Positions 36,299 through 44,555 of a stretch of DNA of 64,000 bases are shown one piece after another. The notes beneath the pieces were generated by a model that saw only the letters and a list, made by a program, of their open reading frames with translations, ran no database searches and was not told where the DNA came from. Every line of letters starts with the position of its first letter. Position 1 is the stretch's first letter. The position numbers and the translations under genes are program-made. This DNA is from Bacillota bacterium (GTDB lineage Bacteria > Bacillota > Limnochordia > Limnochordales > ZCTH02-B6), in NCBI GenBank assembly GCA_017577945.1, contig PKQS01000010.1:372001-436000 (forward strand), given 5' to 3'.

Positions 36299-37798
36299 TT
36301 ACAGCCCGTAAATCTCTCCGAACTTGGTGCGCAAGTAGTTTAGATACGGCTCGCTGTCCAAGCCGCGCCCCGTCGCGCGCCGCACGATCTCCATGGCCGG
36401 ATACATGGCGCCGTAGCGGTGCACGTGCTCGTTGGTCCAAACGCGCAGCGCGTCGAACTGCCCGCGCCGGATGAGTTCGGGAATCTCCGGATTTTCCTTG
36501 ACGGCCTGATCGTAAAACTGGACGCTCAGCACGGTGCCGAGCGTATACGTCGGGAAATACCCGAACATGCCGTCGGCCCAGTGGATGTCCTGCAGGACGC
36601 CCACCGCGTCGTTGTCGGGCACGACGCCCAAGTACTCCCGCATCTTCTCGTTCCACGCCTCGGGCAAGTCGGCCACTTTCAGCCGCTCGGCGAACAGCTC
36701 GCGCTCGAGGTCGAAGCGCACGAAGATGTGCATGTTGTACGTCAGCTCGTCGGCCTCGGTGCGGATGAGCGACCGCTGGACCTTGTTCACGGCGCGATAT
36801 ACATCGTCGACGTTGAAGGATGCCAGCTGCGGGAAGCGCTGGTGCAGCTTGGGGAGGAAGAACTCCCAGAACGCGCGGGAGCGTCCAACCACGTTTTCCC
36901 AAAGCCGCGACTGCGACTCGCTGATGCCCAGCGACGGCCGCCACATCAACGGCGTCCCGTCCACCTCCGCCGGAATGCCCTGGGCGTGGATGCCGTGCCC
37001 CGCCTCGTGCAGCGTCGAAAAGAACGACCAAGTCCAGTCGTCTTCCTTAACCCGGGTGGTGAGCCGCACGTCGTTGCGGGAGAAGCTGATGGTGAACGGA
37101 TGCGTCGAAATGTCCTGGCGGCCGCGGCTGAGGTCGAAACCGATGGCCCGCAGCGCGTCCATGCCCAACTCCCACTGGGCCTGCTGGTCGAAGCGCCCGC
37201 GCAGCGGTGCGTCGTCGACCTGCGGCCGTTCGCACACCGCCGCCACCAGCGGCACCAGCTCCTTCTTGAGCGCGGCGAACAGCTCTGCCACGGCGCGCGT
37301 CAGCATCTCGGGCTCAAACAAGTCCAAGAGCGCGTCGTAGCGCTCCTCTTTATAGCCGAGCCGCTCCGCCTGCTCGATGTTGAGCGCGACCAGCTTTTCC
37401 AGGTGCGGCGCGAAACGCCGGAAGTTGGCCTCCGCCTTGGCCGCGCGCCACGCCTCCAGGGCCAGCGCCCGCTCCCGCTCAAGGTCGGCCACCAGCTGGG
37501 GCGGCAGCTTGCGGGCCTTCTCGTAATCCCGGACCGCGTTGTGCACGTATAGCGCCTCGTAGGAATCCGGATCGGCGCCCTTCACTTCCGCCTGCGCCTC
37601 TTCCAGCAGCCGGCCCACTTCATCCGACGTCCACTTTTCGTGCGCCATGCGCGCCAACGCCGCGAGGTGGCGCGCCCGGTCCTCGGCGGCTCCCGGGGGC
37701 ATGTACGTCTCCTGGTCCCACGTCAGCACCTGCACGGCCGCGTGGAGCGCCTCGACTTCCTCCACGACGGCCTTAAGCCGCGCGAACGCTTCCGCCAC
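36299..37798 (-). CDS. Carboxypeptidase Taq (M32 metallopeptidase)
   Basis: The 499-residue enzyme removes C-terminal residues from peptides. The zinc motif STLHEAGHGIHAQG (HExxH-type with HEAGH) and the M32 blocks HPFTISFSRNDVRLTTR and GISESQSRLWENVVGRS are present, as are the N-terminal LTWDQETYMPPGA and the C-terminal YPTYTLGTV-like stretch. GTG 37798 has GAGGTGA five bases upstream and gives the typical 500-residue length; the frame also opens at 37840. It lies just upstream of the secreted protein gene. Confidence 0.93.
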   Translation of the reverse strand: MAEAFARLKAVVEEVEALHAAVQVLTWDQETYMPPGAAEDRARHLAALARMAHEKWTSDEVGRLLEEAQAEVKGADPDSYEALYVHNAVRDYEKARKLPPQLVADLERERALALEAWRAAKAEANFRRFAPHLEKLVALNIEQAERLGYKEERYDALLDLFEPEMLTRAVAELFAALKKELVPLVAAVCERPQVDDAPLRGRFDQQAQWELGMDALRAIGFDLSRGRQDISTHPFTISFSRNDVRLTTRVKEDDWTWSFFSTLHEAGHGIHAQGIPAEVDGTPLMWRPSLGISESQSRLWENVVGRSRAFWEFFLPKLHQRFPQLASFNVDDVYRAVNKVQRSLIRTEADELTYNMHIFVRFDLERELFAERLKVADLPEAWNEKMREYLGVVPDNDAVGVLQDIHWADGMFGYFPTYTLGTVLSVQFYDQAVKENPEIPELIRRGQFDALRVWTNEHVHRYGAMYPAMEIVRRATGRGLDSEPYLNYLRTKFGEIYGL

Positions 37799-37826
37799 AA
37801 CCGTCACCTCGTGAAGCAGCAAATTG

Positions 37827-37851
37827 GCCTCGCGGCCCATCGCCGCGAGGC
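37827..37851. other. GC-rich hairpin upstream of the M32 gene
   Basis: GCCTCGCGGC and GCCGCGAGGC form a ten-base stem with a CCATC loop. On the plus strand it is followed by a T-run, like a terminator, but no plus-strand gene precedes it. On the minus strand it lies in the leader of the M32 gene. Confidence 0.45.
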
Positions 37852-37949
37852 ATGGGCTTTTTGCTTGATTTTCTTGGCTGGCAGGCCAGTTCCTGCCGTT
37901 GGCCAGGACACTCGCCGCCGGGCGCAGTTGGCGGAAAGCAACAAAGAAA

Positions 37950-37977
37950 GAAAGCGTCCGCCGCGGCGAACGCTTTC
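37950..37977 (-). terminator. Terminator of trxA
   Basis: On the minus strand GAAAGCGTTCGCC and GGCGGACGCTTTC form a long stem (one mismatch) followed by TTTCTTTG, about 50 bases past the trxA stop. Confidence 0.75.
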
Positions 37978-38029
37978 AATCCCCAACCGGAATCGCTGCC
38001 GTCTCCTTACGCGCCGGCCGGCTCAGCCT

Positions 38030-38356
38030 TTACGCAATAGCTTCCTCAAGCTTGCGCACGAGCACGTCCTTGGGCAGCGCGCCGACGATGCGGTCCACTT
38101 CCTGCCCGTTCTTGAAGACGATGAGCGTCGGGATGCTCATGACGCGGTACTTGACGGGCGTCCGCTGGTTCTCGTCGGTGTTGAGCTTGTACACCGTCAG
38201 GCGGTCCGCCATCTCGGCCGCCACTTCCTCCAGGATGGGGGCGAGCCGCAGGCACGGGCCGCACCAAGGCGCCCAGAAGTCCACCACGACGGGCCCTTCG
38301 GCCTTCAGAACCAGCTCCTCGAACTGCTCGTCGGTCAAGTTGGCAATGTTGGCCAT
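38030..38356 (-). CDS. trxA: Thioredoxin
   Basis: The 108-residue thioredoxin has the active site WAPWCGPC, the cis-proline loop VMSIPTLIVFK, and the usual length. It reduces disulfides in the cytoplasm. GGGAGG lies eight bases before ATG 38356, so the in-frame ATG at 38380 is disfavoured; the latter would also overlap the -10. A minus-strand TATAAT at 38384-38379 gives a short leader. Confidence 0.95.
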   Translation of the reverse strand: MANIANLTDEQFEELVLKAEGPVVVDFWAPWCGPCLRLAPILEEVAAEMADRLTVYKLNTDENQRTPVKYRVMSIPTLIVFKNGQEVDRIVGALPKDVLVRKLEEAIA

Positions 38357-38378
38357 TGCATCCGCCTCCCTGTCTGAC

Positions 38379-38384
38379 ATTATA
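38379..38384 (-). promoter_or_regulatory. -10 element of the trxA promoter
   Basis: TATAAT on the minus strand lies 23 bases before the trxA ATG, in the space shared with the divergent adenosyltransferase gene. A clear -35 is not visible. Confidence 0.4.
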
Positions 38385-38448
38385 CTGTGCCGCCGAGGAG
38401 AACGGGGCGTCTTTCACGAAATGGGCTGCTGCAAGGGGGGCATGCCGC

Positions 38449-38997
38449 ATGCGCATCTATACGCGAACCGGCGACGGGGGCGACACGGCCCTGTTTTCCG
38501 GCGCCCGCGTGGGCAAAGACGCGAGCCGGGTGGAAGCATACGGCACCGTGGATGAAGCCAACAGCTTCATCGGCTTGCTGCGCGCCGAAGGTCTCGACGC
38601 CGACATCGACGGGGTGCTCGAGCAAGTGCAGCGAGATCTGTTCACGCTCGGCGCCGACCTGGCCACCCCGCCCGGCGGCCGCAAAGACGACGCGGTGCCG
38701 CGCATCGGTCCCGAACACGTGGAGGCCCTGGAACGGGCCATCGACGAGTTCGACGCGCAGCTGCCGCGCCTGCGCACCTTTATTCTGCCCACGGGCCCGC
38801 GGGCCGCGGCCTTGGCCCACGTGGTTCGCACGGTGGTGCGCCGCGCCGAGCGGCGGGCCGTGGCGCTGGCGCGGACCGAACCGGTCTCGCCGGACGTCGT
38901 GCGCTACTTGAACCGCCTGTCCGACTTGCTGTTCGTCGTGGCGCGCCTCATCGCCCACCGGGCTGGCGCCGCCGAACAGCCCTGGCAGCCGCGTTGA
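38449..38997 (+). CDS. Cob(I)alamin adenosyltransferase, PduO type
   Basis: This 182-residue enzyme transfers adenosyl from ATP to cob(I)alamin, making coenzyme B12. Family marks are the N-terminal MRIYTRTGDGGDTALFSGARVGKD, YGTVDEANSFIGL and the C-terminal VVRRAERRAVAL and YLNRLSDLLFVVAR. AAGGGGGG lies eight bases before ATG 38449. It stands alone, divergent from trxA, with a hairpin directly after its stop. No cobalamin riboswitch is seen in the short leader. Confidence 0.93.
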   Translation: MRIYTRTGDGGDTALFSGARVGKDASRVEAYGTVDEANSFIGLLRAEGLDADIDGVLEQVQRDLFTLGADLATPPGGRKDDAVPRIGPEHVEALERAIDEFDAQLPRLRTFILPTGPRAAALAHVVRTVVRRAERRAVALARTEPVSPDVVRYLNRLSDLLFVVARLIAHRAGAAEQPWQPR

Positions 38998-39023
38998 CGG
39001 CCCGGAACATGGTCCCGGGCCGT
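38997..39023. terminator. Hairpin after the adenosyltransferase gene
   Basis: ACGGCCCGG and CCGGGCCGT enclose a nine-base loop, followed by TCTTC. It overlaps the stop region and lies just before the convergent HEAT-protein stop, so it probably serves both genes. Confidence 0.65.
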
Positions 39024-39043
39024 CTTCTGCGCAGCGCCGCGCG

Positions 39044-40360
39044 TTACTCGATCTCATGCCGCCACGACTCGATGGTGCCGGCGTACTTGTCGAGCACTTC
39101 CTCCCGGCGCCGTCGCCGGCGCTCGGCTTCTTCCTTCAGCCGCTCCTGTTCTTCGGGCGTAAACGTCTGCTCCACGAGGCGCGCCAGGCCCGCCGACACT
39201 TCCTCGTGCAGGTTGGCGACGTTCGAGAGCACTTCGGCCGCCGCGTCGAAGAACCGCTCCTTGTCGACGGCGGCCAGGCTGCGCAGGGCCGCCAGCTGCA
39301 CGCTGCGCACCCGCTCCTCCGCCGCGGCCCGCACCAGCACGCCGACCAGCGGCGACGGATCGGGAACCAGCCGGATGAAGTTGAGCGCCACTTCGCGCAC
39401 CGGGGCGCTCTCGTCGGCGGCCAACTCGCGCAGCAAGTTCATCAGCGGCTCCTGTTTGGCCGCCGCCAGGATGCCCGCGATGGCCCGGCCGGCCTCGTCA
39501 TCCGGCGAGTACGCCAGCAGCCCTTCGGCCTCGAAGTCCACCAGCGTCTGCGCGGCGCGCGCCCGCGTCCGCCCGTCCACCAGCACCAGCCGCGTCAAAT
39601 CGTCGACGGCCGCCTTCAGCCGCCGGCGCGCCACCGCGATCACGCCCACTTCCCGCACCCGCGCCGACGGGTCCCGCAGCCAGCGCAGCAGCAAGCCGTC
39701 GCTGGCGCCCTCGGAGCCTTCCAGCAGCGCATCGTACGACTTGCGCTCCAACCGGTCCACCTTTTCGCCGAACGGCTTGCGGTAAAACCGGCTCAGTTCC
39801 TCCAGCAGCGGGTCGCTCTTGCTCTTCCCGGCCAGGTAAATCCCCAGGCATTGGAGCAAGTAGTTGCCCGACTCCAGCGCCTTGCGCACCGGCTCCCGCA
39901 CCACTTCCGGGTCGTGCGCCAGCACGATGCGGATGAGCTCGCCGGCCAGCCACCCCTCCTCCGTCAAAGCGATGACGTGCATGAGCGCCTCGACGGCGTC
40001 GGGGTCGTTCAGCCCGGCCAGCACCTGCTTGATTTCGTCGCGCGCCTCGTAGAAGCGGTGGCGGATATGCCGCTCCAGGTCCTTGTAGAAGTCCGGGCCC
40101 TTGACTTCCTTCATCACGAACCGGTAAAACTCGATCTGAACGGGCACCGGCTGGTCGTTGAGGACGCGCAGGAAGTAGCGCGTCTTGCGGGGCAAGAGCG
40201 CCAGCTGCTTCAGATGCGCCTTGACGTTTTCGTTCTCCTGGCCGTTTTCGTCGTACAGATCGCGAAACAGGTCCTCAACCCGAATGCGGTACGTCTCGTT
40301 GTCCATTCGGGTCGCCGTTTTCACCGGCCTCAGTTTGTCGGTCAAGAACCCGCTGTTCAA
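39044..40360 (-). CDS. HEAT-repeat-like protein of unknown function
   Basis: The 438-residue protein is all-helical with repeated hydrophobic periodicity and HEAT-type segments such as RWLRDPSARVREVGVIAVARR, ELAADESAPVREVALNFIR and AAAEERVRSVQLAALRSL. No catalytic motif, signal or membrane helix is seen. The C-terminus is strongly charged (EEQERLKEEAERRRRRREEVLDK as a helix). The start is a TTG at 40360 with GGGGGA upstream; ATG 40306 is an alternative. It follows the LolA-fold gene closely. I expect a scaffold or binding role. Confidence 0.7.
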   Translation of the reverse strand: MNSGFLTDKLRPVKTATRMDNETYRIRVEDLFRDLYDENGQENENVKAHLKQLALLPRKTRYFLRVLNDQPVPVQIEFYRFVMKEVKGPDFYKDLERHIRHRFYEARDEIKQVLAGLNDPDAVEALMHVIALTEEGWLAGELIRIVLAHDPEVVREPVRKALESGNYLLQCLGIYLAGKSKSDPLLEELSRFYRKPFGEKVDRLERKSYDALLEGSEGASDGLLLRWLRDPSARVREVGVIAVARRRLKAAVDDLTRLVLVDGRTRARAAQTLVDFEAEGLLAYSPDDEAGRAIAGILAAAKQEPLMNLLRELAADESAPVREVALNFIRLVPDPSPLVGVLVRAAAEERVRSVQLAALRSLAAVDKERFFDAAAEVLSNVANLHEEVSAGLARLVEQTFTPEEQERLKEEAERRRRRREEVLDKYAGTIESWRHEIE

Positions 40361-40381
40361 CGCTTTTCCCCCGCATTCCTC

Positions 40382-41023
40382 TCATTCTCCCCCGGAGAAC
40401 CAATAATCGTCGTACCGCACCGTCATGCGCACACCCAGCCGGCTCACCGAGGCCTGCTGTTCCGCGAGCACCACGTAGCCGTTCACCGTTCGAAAGCGCT
40501 GCTCGATCAGCAACGTACCCCAGGGATATTCCAGCTCCGCACGCTCCACCAGCCAGCTTTGCGCGTTGACCCATATCCGGCCGCGCCGCGCACCGCTCGC
40601 GACGCGGGATTCGCCCTCGACAACATAGTAATGGTGGCCGTTAATCCGCTCTTCCCCGGCCGGCCGCAAGTCGAAATTGTCCAATCCTTCACTAACCTCG
40701 AGCAATGAGACGGTCATATCGTCGCCCAGAAAGGACGGTGCGCCGTGCACCGCGATTTCCACTTGGTCGCCCCGCCGGACCACGTCGGCGTAAAACTGCC
40801 AGCGCAAAAACAGCGCCTGCAGCGTCACGTGCTGCCGAAAGCCCATCTCCGGGGGCCTTGCGCCGCTGGCCCGCCGGATGTTGGCCACCAGCTCCTCCAC
40901 CGTCACGGCAGCCCGGGCCTCCTCTGCCGCGCCCAGCCACAAGGCGGTCGCCAGCGCCAACGCGCACACGAATCCCATGGCCGGCCACCAGCGCTCCCGG
41001 CTTAACGTCTTATTGCGGCGCAA
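40382..41023 (-). CDS. Secreted LolA/RseB-fold-like protein
   Basis: This 213-residue protein has a basic N-terminus and signal peptide (MGFVCALALATALWLGAAEEARAA). The mature part starts VTVEELVANIRRASGARPPEMGFRQHV and continues with beta strands ending GYVVLAEQQASVSRLGVRMTVRYDDYWF, a pattern of the LolA superfamily (outer-membrane lipoprotein carriers and RseB-like regulators). A lipid-binding or sensory role outside the membrane is inferred. No partner regulator is adjacent. Similarity is at the fold-pattern level only. Confidence 0.6.
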   Translation of the reverse strand: MRRNKTLSRERWWPAMGFVCALALATALWLGAAEEARAAVTVEELVANIRRASGARPPEMGFRQHVTLQALFLRWQFYADVVRRGDQVEIAVHGAPSFLGDDMTVSLLEVSEGLDNFDLRPAGEERINGHHYYVVEGESRVASGARRGRIWVNAQSWLVERAELEYPWGTLLIEQRFRTVNGYVVLAEQQASVSRLGVRMTVRYDDYWFSGGE

Positions 41024-41332
41024 GGCGATGATGGATATGGGCCATCCCCCGCACTACCAGGCAAATACAACGGACCCTGTGAACGGTCGCGATGCCAGTT
41101 GCAGGTTGTCTTCTGCATCGCGCGCGATTTTCCTGCGTGCCCGCGTCAAGCGCCTCTGAACGCGCGGTCAAGGGAAATGCATTTTACCTTTCTGGAAACG
41201 GTGGCGCGCTGGTTCCGGAGAATGGACCCGACAGCCTTAGTATGTCCGGTGACGGGGCTCGACTTGCCTCCCCGCCGCGCTGGGTGTTCTCTAATGTATG
41301 CCGCGGCGGCGCCCACGATGAGCCGCCGGTGT
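41024..41332. other. Non-coding gap between the LolA-fold gene and the carbamoyltransferase gene
   Basis: About 309 bases with no gene I can support. A stem formed by GGCGGC and GCCGCC near 41308-41330 lies right after the carbamoyltransferase stop and may end its transcript. The half nearer 41024 should hold the LolA-fold gene promoter, but no strong -35/-10 pair is visible. Confidence 0.35.
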
Positions 41333-42253
41333 TTACGCGGCGCCGAGCAAGCGAAGCATCAGCGCCTTCTCCGCGTGCAGGCGGTTCTCAGCTTGATCAT
41401 AAATGATCGAGCGTTCCGATTCAATGAGCTCCTCGGCTATCTCCATCCCGGGGTGGATCGGCATGTCGTGCATGATGTACGGCCGGCTGTCGCCCAGCAG
41501 GTCCGCGTTGACCTGGTAGGGCAGCATCCGCGCCATCCGTCGGGCCTTTTCGTCGGCGTACGCCGGGTTGTTGAAGAACTCCATGTCCACCCACGTGTCG
41601 GTGTACACGAAGTCCGCGCGGCGCACCGCCTTGGGGTCGGTGGTGATCTCCAGCCTTCCCGTGGCCATGGCGGCGCGCAGCAGCTCTTCGTCCCGCGCGG
41701 CCTTGTTCACTTCGGGCGTGATCAAGATCATGTTGTACCCCATCTTGGTCACGCCGGCGGTGAGGCAGTTCGCCACGTTGTTGTGAATGCCGATGTACGC
41801 CACCGTGGCGGGGCCGTCGCCGACCTGCTCGCGGATGGTGAGCAGGTCTGCCAGCGCCTGCGTGGGGTGGTAGCGATCGCAGCAGCCGTTGATGACCGGC
41901 ACGTCCGCCGCCTCGGCCAGTTGGACCAGGTCGCGGTGATGCAGCAGCCGCGCCATGATCAAGTCCACGTGGCGAGACACGTAGCGGGCTTCGTAGCGAA
42001 TGGGCGAAATGGCGAAGTTCGACTTGTCCCAGTCCATCACGACGGCGCGGCCGCCCAGCTGCTGGATGCCCAGCTCGAAGGAAAGCCGCGTCCGGGTCGA
42101 CGTTTTCTGGAACAGCATCAGCAGCGTGCGACCCCGCAAGGCGTTTTCGTACCGCTCGGGGTTGCGCTTCACGTCCAGCGCGAGGTCAAGAACCGCGGCG
42201 ATCTCCTCGGCTGGCATGTGGTGCAGGGACAGAACGTCTTTCACGGCGGTCAC
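41333..42253 (-). CDS. Ornithine carbamoyltransferase family protein with altered substrate loops
   Basis: The 306-residue protein has the carbamoyl-phosphate site of transcarbamoylases (FQKTSTRTRLSFE, residues 48-60; HPTQ at 129-132) and the DQAENRLHAEKALMLRLL C-terminus of ornithine transcarbamoylase. In known OTCases ornithine is held by a D-x-x-x-S-M-G loop and HCLPA. Here these read DTWVDMEFF (Asp219, Asp223) and HDMPIHPGMEI (His262, Asp263). The serine, glycine and cysteine are thus replaced, twice by aspartate. ArgF remains the default because the window makes ornithine and carbamoyl phosphate, but another amine acceptor is possible. Confidence 0.75.
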   Translation of the reverse strand: MTAVKDVLSLHHMPAEEIAAVLDLALDVKRNPERYENALRGRTLLMLFQKTSTRTRLSFELGIQQLGGRAVVMDWDKSNFAISPIRYEARYVSRHVDLIMARLLHHRDLVQLAEAADVPVINGCCDRYHPTQALADLLTIREQVGDGPATVAYIGIHNNVANCLTAGVTKMGYNMILITPEVNKAARDEELLRAAMATGRLEITTDPKAVRRADFVYTDTWVDMEFFNNPAYADEKARRMARMLPYQVNADLLGDSRPYIMHDMPIHPGMEIAEELIESERSIIYDQAENRLHAEKALMLRLLGAA

Positions 42254-42283
42254 CTCGAAAAAACACCGGGCGGTCCGCCCGGC

Positions 42284-42883
42284 TTACGCCTCGGAGGCTG
42301 CAGCCGTTCCCGCCAGCCCCAACTGGTCGGCCACCCGCTGCAGCGCCCGGATGACGGTGGCGATGTGATCGTCCAAGTCGACGCCGAGCTCTTCGGCGCC
42401 CTTGATCAAATGTTCCCGGCTGATGGCGCGTGCGAAGCCCGGGCTCTTCATCTTCTTTTTCACCGAAGACACTTCGACCTCGAAAATGCTGCGGTTCGGC
42501 CGCACGAGGGCCACGGCCATGACGAAGCCGCTCATTTCGTCGACCGCGTACAGCGTCTTGGACATCTTGTCCACTCGCGGGAGATTCAGATAGTCGGCAT
42601 GGCTCTTGATGGCGTAGATGACGTCCTCGGGATAGCCCAGCTCTTCCAGGATGGCCGCGCCCCGCAGCGGATGGTCGGCCGGATCGGGCCAGCGCTCGTA
42701 GTCGAAGTCGTGCAGCAGCCCGACGATGCCCCACTTTTCCTCGTCCTCGCCGAAACGCCGCGCGTACTCGCGCATCGACGCCTCCACGGCCAGGGCATGC
42801 CGCAACAGGCTCTCGCTCTTCGTGTACTCCGTGAGCAGCTGCCAAGCCGCCTCGCGCGTCATAATGGCCGTCTTCTGCGCCAA
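42284..42883 (-). CDS. HD-domain metal-dependent phosphohydrolase
   Basis: This 199-residue protein has a single HD domain: LLRHALAVEASM supplies the first histidine, VGLLHDFDYERWPDPADHPLRGA the HD pair and a further histidine, and TLYAVDEMSGF the distal aspartate. Such stand-alone HD proteins hydrolyse phosphoesters such as nucleotides; the substrate is unknown. ATG 42883 or ATG 42862 could be the start. It lies 30 bases upstream of the carbamoyltransferase gene on the same strand. Confidence 0.8.
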   Translation of the reverse strand: MAQKTAIMTREAAWQLLTEYTKSESLLRHALAVEASMREYARRFGEDEEKWGIVGLLHDFDYERWPDPADHPLRGAAILEELGYPEDVIYAIKSHADYLNLPRVDKMSKTLYAVDEMSGFVMAVALVRPNRSIFEVEVSSVKKKMKSPGFARAISREHLIKGAEELGVDLDDHIATVIRALQRVADQLGLAGTAAASEA

Positions 42884-43003
42884 TGCCGATCCCTTCCCTT
42901 TCTTTTCCTTGCAACGACGTCTCTGGTCCTTGCAGCGTTACGGAGCCACAGGCCTCCGCCGGTCGGCGCACGGCACATTCATGGACGTGGTCCCTGCGTC
43001 TCC

Positions 43004-43360
43004 TCAGCTCGCCGGCTCCGGGCGGGACGGCCCGGGCGGAGGGCCGAATCGCCGCTCCGCTTCCGGAACGACGTAGCGTTCCACCACGTCGCGCACTTCG
43101 GCCAGCGCGTAGAGCAACTCCCCCGTGGCCCAGCGCGCCTTGGGGGGAAGCGCATGCGCCTGCGCCCGCCGCACGGCGGCTTCGGCGCTGCGCACGCTTT
43201 CCAGCACGCCTTGCACCAGGTCCCACGCCGCCGCGGGCGGTATGCTCGCCAGGGCCGCTTCGTCTTGCAGCAGGGCCAGCAGCGCTTCGCCCGCGTCGCG
43301 CCACCGCCGGCTCAGCTCCCGCGCCATCATCGCCGCAAAAGCGCCGCGCAGCCAGTCCAT
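43004..43360 (-). CDS. Hypothetical helical protein
   Basis: From ATG 43360 this is a 118-residue, alanine- and leucine-rich, probably all-helical protein without signal peptide or recognisable motif. GGAGAGGAGGAG lies seven bases before the ATG, one of the best ribosome sites in the area. This and the gene density support it as real. It lies between polyferredoxin and HD-protein genes on the same strand. Function unknown. Confidence 0.6.
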   Translation of the reverse strand: MDWLRGAFAAMMARELSRRWRDAGEALLALLQDEAALASIPPAAAWDLVQGVLESVRSAEAAVRRAQAHALPPKARWATGELLYALAEVRDVVERYVVPEAERRFGPPPGPSRPEPAS

Positions 43361-43468
43361 GGCCGCTCCTCCTCTCCGGCGCAAACAGTTCGACTCCCCC
43401 GCCGCCCCGCGCCGAGGGAGTCGCCGCAAAAGCCGCCGCCGTGGCCGCAGCCACCGTGGCCGCAGCGG

Positions 43469-43903
43469 CTAGGCCACGAACGCCGTCTTAATCTTGTCGG
43501 GCGTGACGACGACGATGGCGCCCTTGGCGCACACGTCCTCGCACATCCGGCAGCCGACGCACGCCCGCGGGTTGACGAGTTCGGCGATGCCGTGGAACTC
43601 GTCGCCCGTCAGGGCCAAGCAGTCAAACGGGCAAATGTCGACGCAGAAATTGCAGCCCGTGCAGCTGTCGGGGTCGACCACGGGCTTGGGCCAGTTGGAC
43701 CGGCCCGGGATGCGGGTCAACCGCCGCCCGTACTGGTCTTCGATGGCGTCTTCCGGGCACACGTACGAGCAAGCATGGCAGTCGATGCACAGGGACGCAT
43801 CGATGACGTGCAATTCCTTGCGCTCGCCCGTAATGCACTGCACGGGACAAACCTTCACGCACGCGGTGCAGCCGGTGCACGCGTCGGTGATATAGTGCGC
43901 CAT
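43469..43903 (-). CDS. Polyferredoxin with four 4Fe-4S motifs
   Basis: The 144-residue protein has four CxxCxxCxxxC motifs: CTGCTACVKVCP, CIDCHACSYVCP, CTGCNFCVDICP and CVGCRMCEDVCA. It should carry up to four 4Fe-4S clusters in the cytoplasm and relay electrons. A spacer rich in proline (IPGRSNWPKPVVDP) divides two pairs of motifs, suggesting duplication of a two-cluster ferredoxin. It lies downstream of the bc-complex genes on the same strand, but a link to them is not shown. Confidence 0.88.
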   Translation of the reverse strand: MAHYITDACTGCTACVKVCPVQCITGERKELHVIDASLCIDCHACSYVCPEDAIEDQYGRRLTRIPGRSNWPKPVVDPDSCTGCNFCVDICPFDCLALTGDEFHGIAELVNPRACVGCRMCEDVCAKGAIVVVTPDKIKTAFVA

Positions 43904-43965
43904 GCGCCTCGCCCCCTCGAGGCCTGCAACCCGCCGCCAGTCGCTGTACAGTTTACGCCATTATA

Positions 43966-44544
43966 TCAACCGGGTCCGGATTCGCCAACCACGGCGTCCC
44001 CGCCGCGCGCGAAATATTCCTTTAGGCCGTCCACATCCAGCACGAGCCCGCCCGGGGGCGCTGCCGCCTGCGCCTCCGCGTCGGCTCGCCGCCGCAGCAG
44101 CACCACGCACGGCACGACGGGAAACACGATCGGCCCCGACGGCGCCGTCTCAACCAGCGCTTGCGCCCGGGCGAAGCCTTCGGCGATGCTGCGCCGCAGC
44201 CCCCGCCCTTTGGCGTAGTTGGGCACGGGCAGCGTCGTCACCGCCAGCGTCTGCGCCGGGCCAATGAGATACCCTTGCCAGCCCAGCAGGCCGATGGGCA
44301 CGCCCCGCTCCACCGCCCGCCACCCCGCGGGCAAGCGCTCCAGCACTTCCTTCATGCCGGCCGTCGCGTCTTTCAGCTGCCAGCCGGTCACGATGCGCGC
44401 GCCCATCCAGCCGATGAGCACGATGCCCAACGTGCCGAACATCCGGTAGAAGCCGACGCCCGTCGCCGCGTACAGCCGGAACAGCGCGCCGACGACGAAC
44501 GCGGTCACAAGCAGCGGCACCACCTGCCGCGCTGACAGGACCAT
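43966..44544 (-). CDS. Small membrane protein with two N-terminal helices and a possible NERD-like domain
   Basis: The 192-residue protein has two hydrophobic helices (about residues 8-26 and 34-51), then a soluble part. The segment GWQGYLIGPAQTLAVTTLPVPNY and the end CVVLLRRRAD...GLVLDVDGLKEYF faintly recall nuclease-related (NERD) proteins, but key catalytic residues are not identifiable. I do not assign a function. It starts 12 bases after the diheme cytochrome c stop and may belong to the bc-complex transcript. Confidence 0.55.
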   Translation of the reverse strand: MVLSARQVVPLLVTAFVVGALFRLYAATGVGFYRMFGTLGIVLIGWMGARIVTGWQLKDATAGMKEVLERLPAGWRAVERGVPIGLLGWQGYLIGPAQTLAVTTLPVPNYAKGRGLRRSIAEGFARAQALVETAPSGPIVFPVVPCVVLLRRRADAEAQAAAPPGGLVLDVDGLKEYFARGGDAVVGESGPG

Positions 44545-44555
44545 ACGCTAGCCCG

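Noticed and set aside
38385-38448. Cobalamin riboswitch before the adenosyltransferase gene
   Set aside because: The leader is only about 65 bases and lacks the B12 box.
41099-44218. Open frame of 1039 codons on the plus strand
   Set aside because: It runs antisense through the carbamoyltransferase, HD and ferredoxin genes; its translation is basic, His/Arg-rich and without any family motif. A high-GC shadow.
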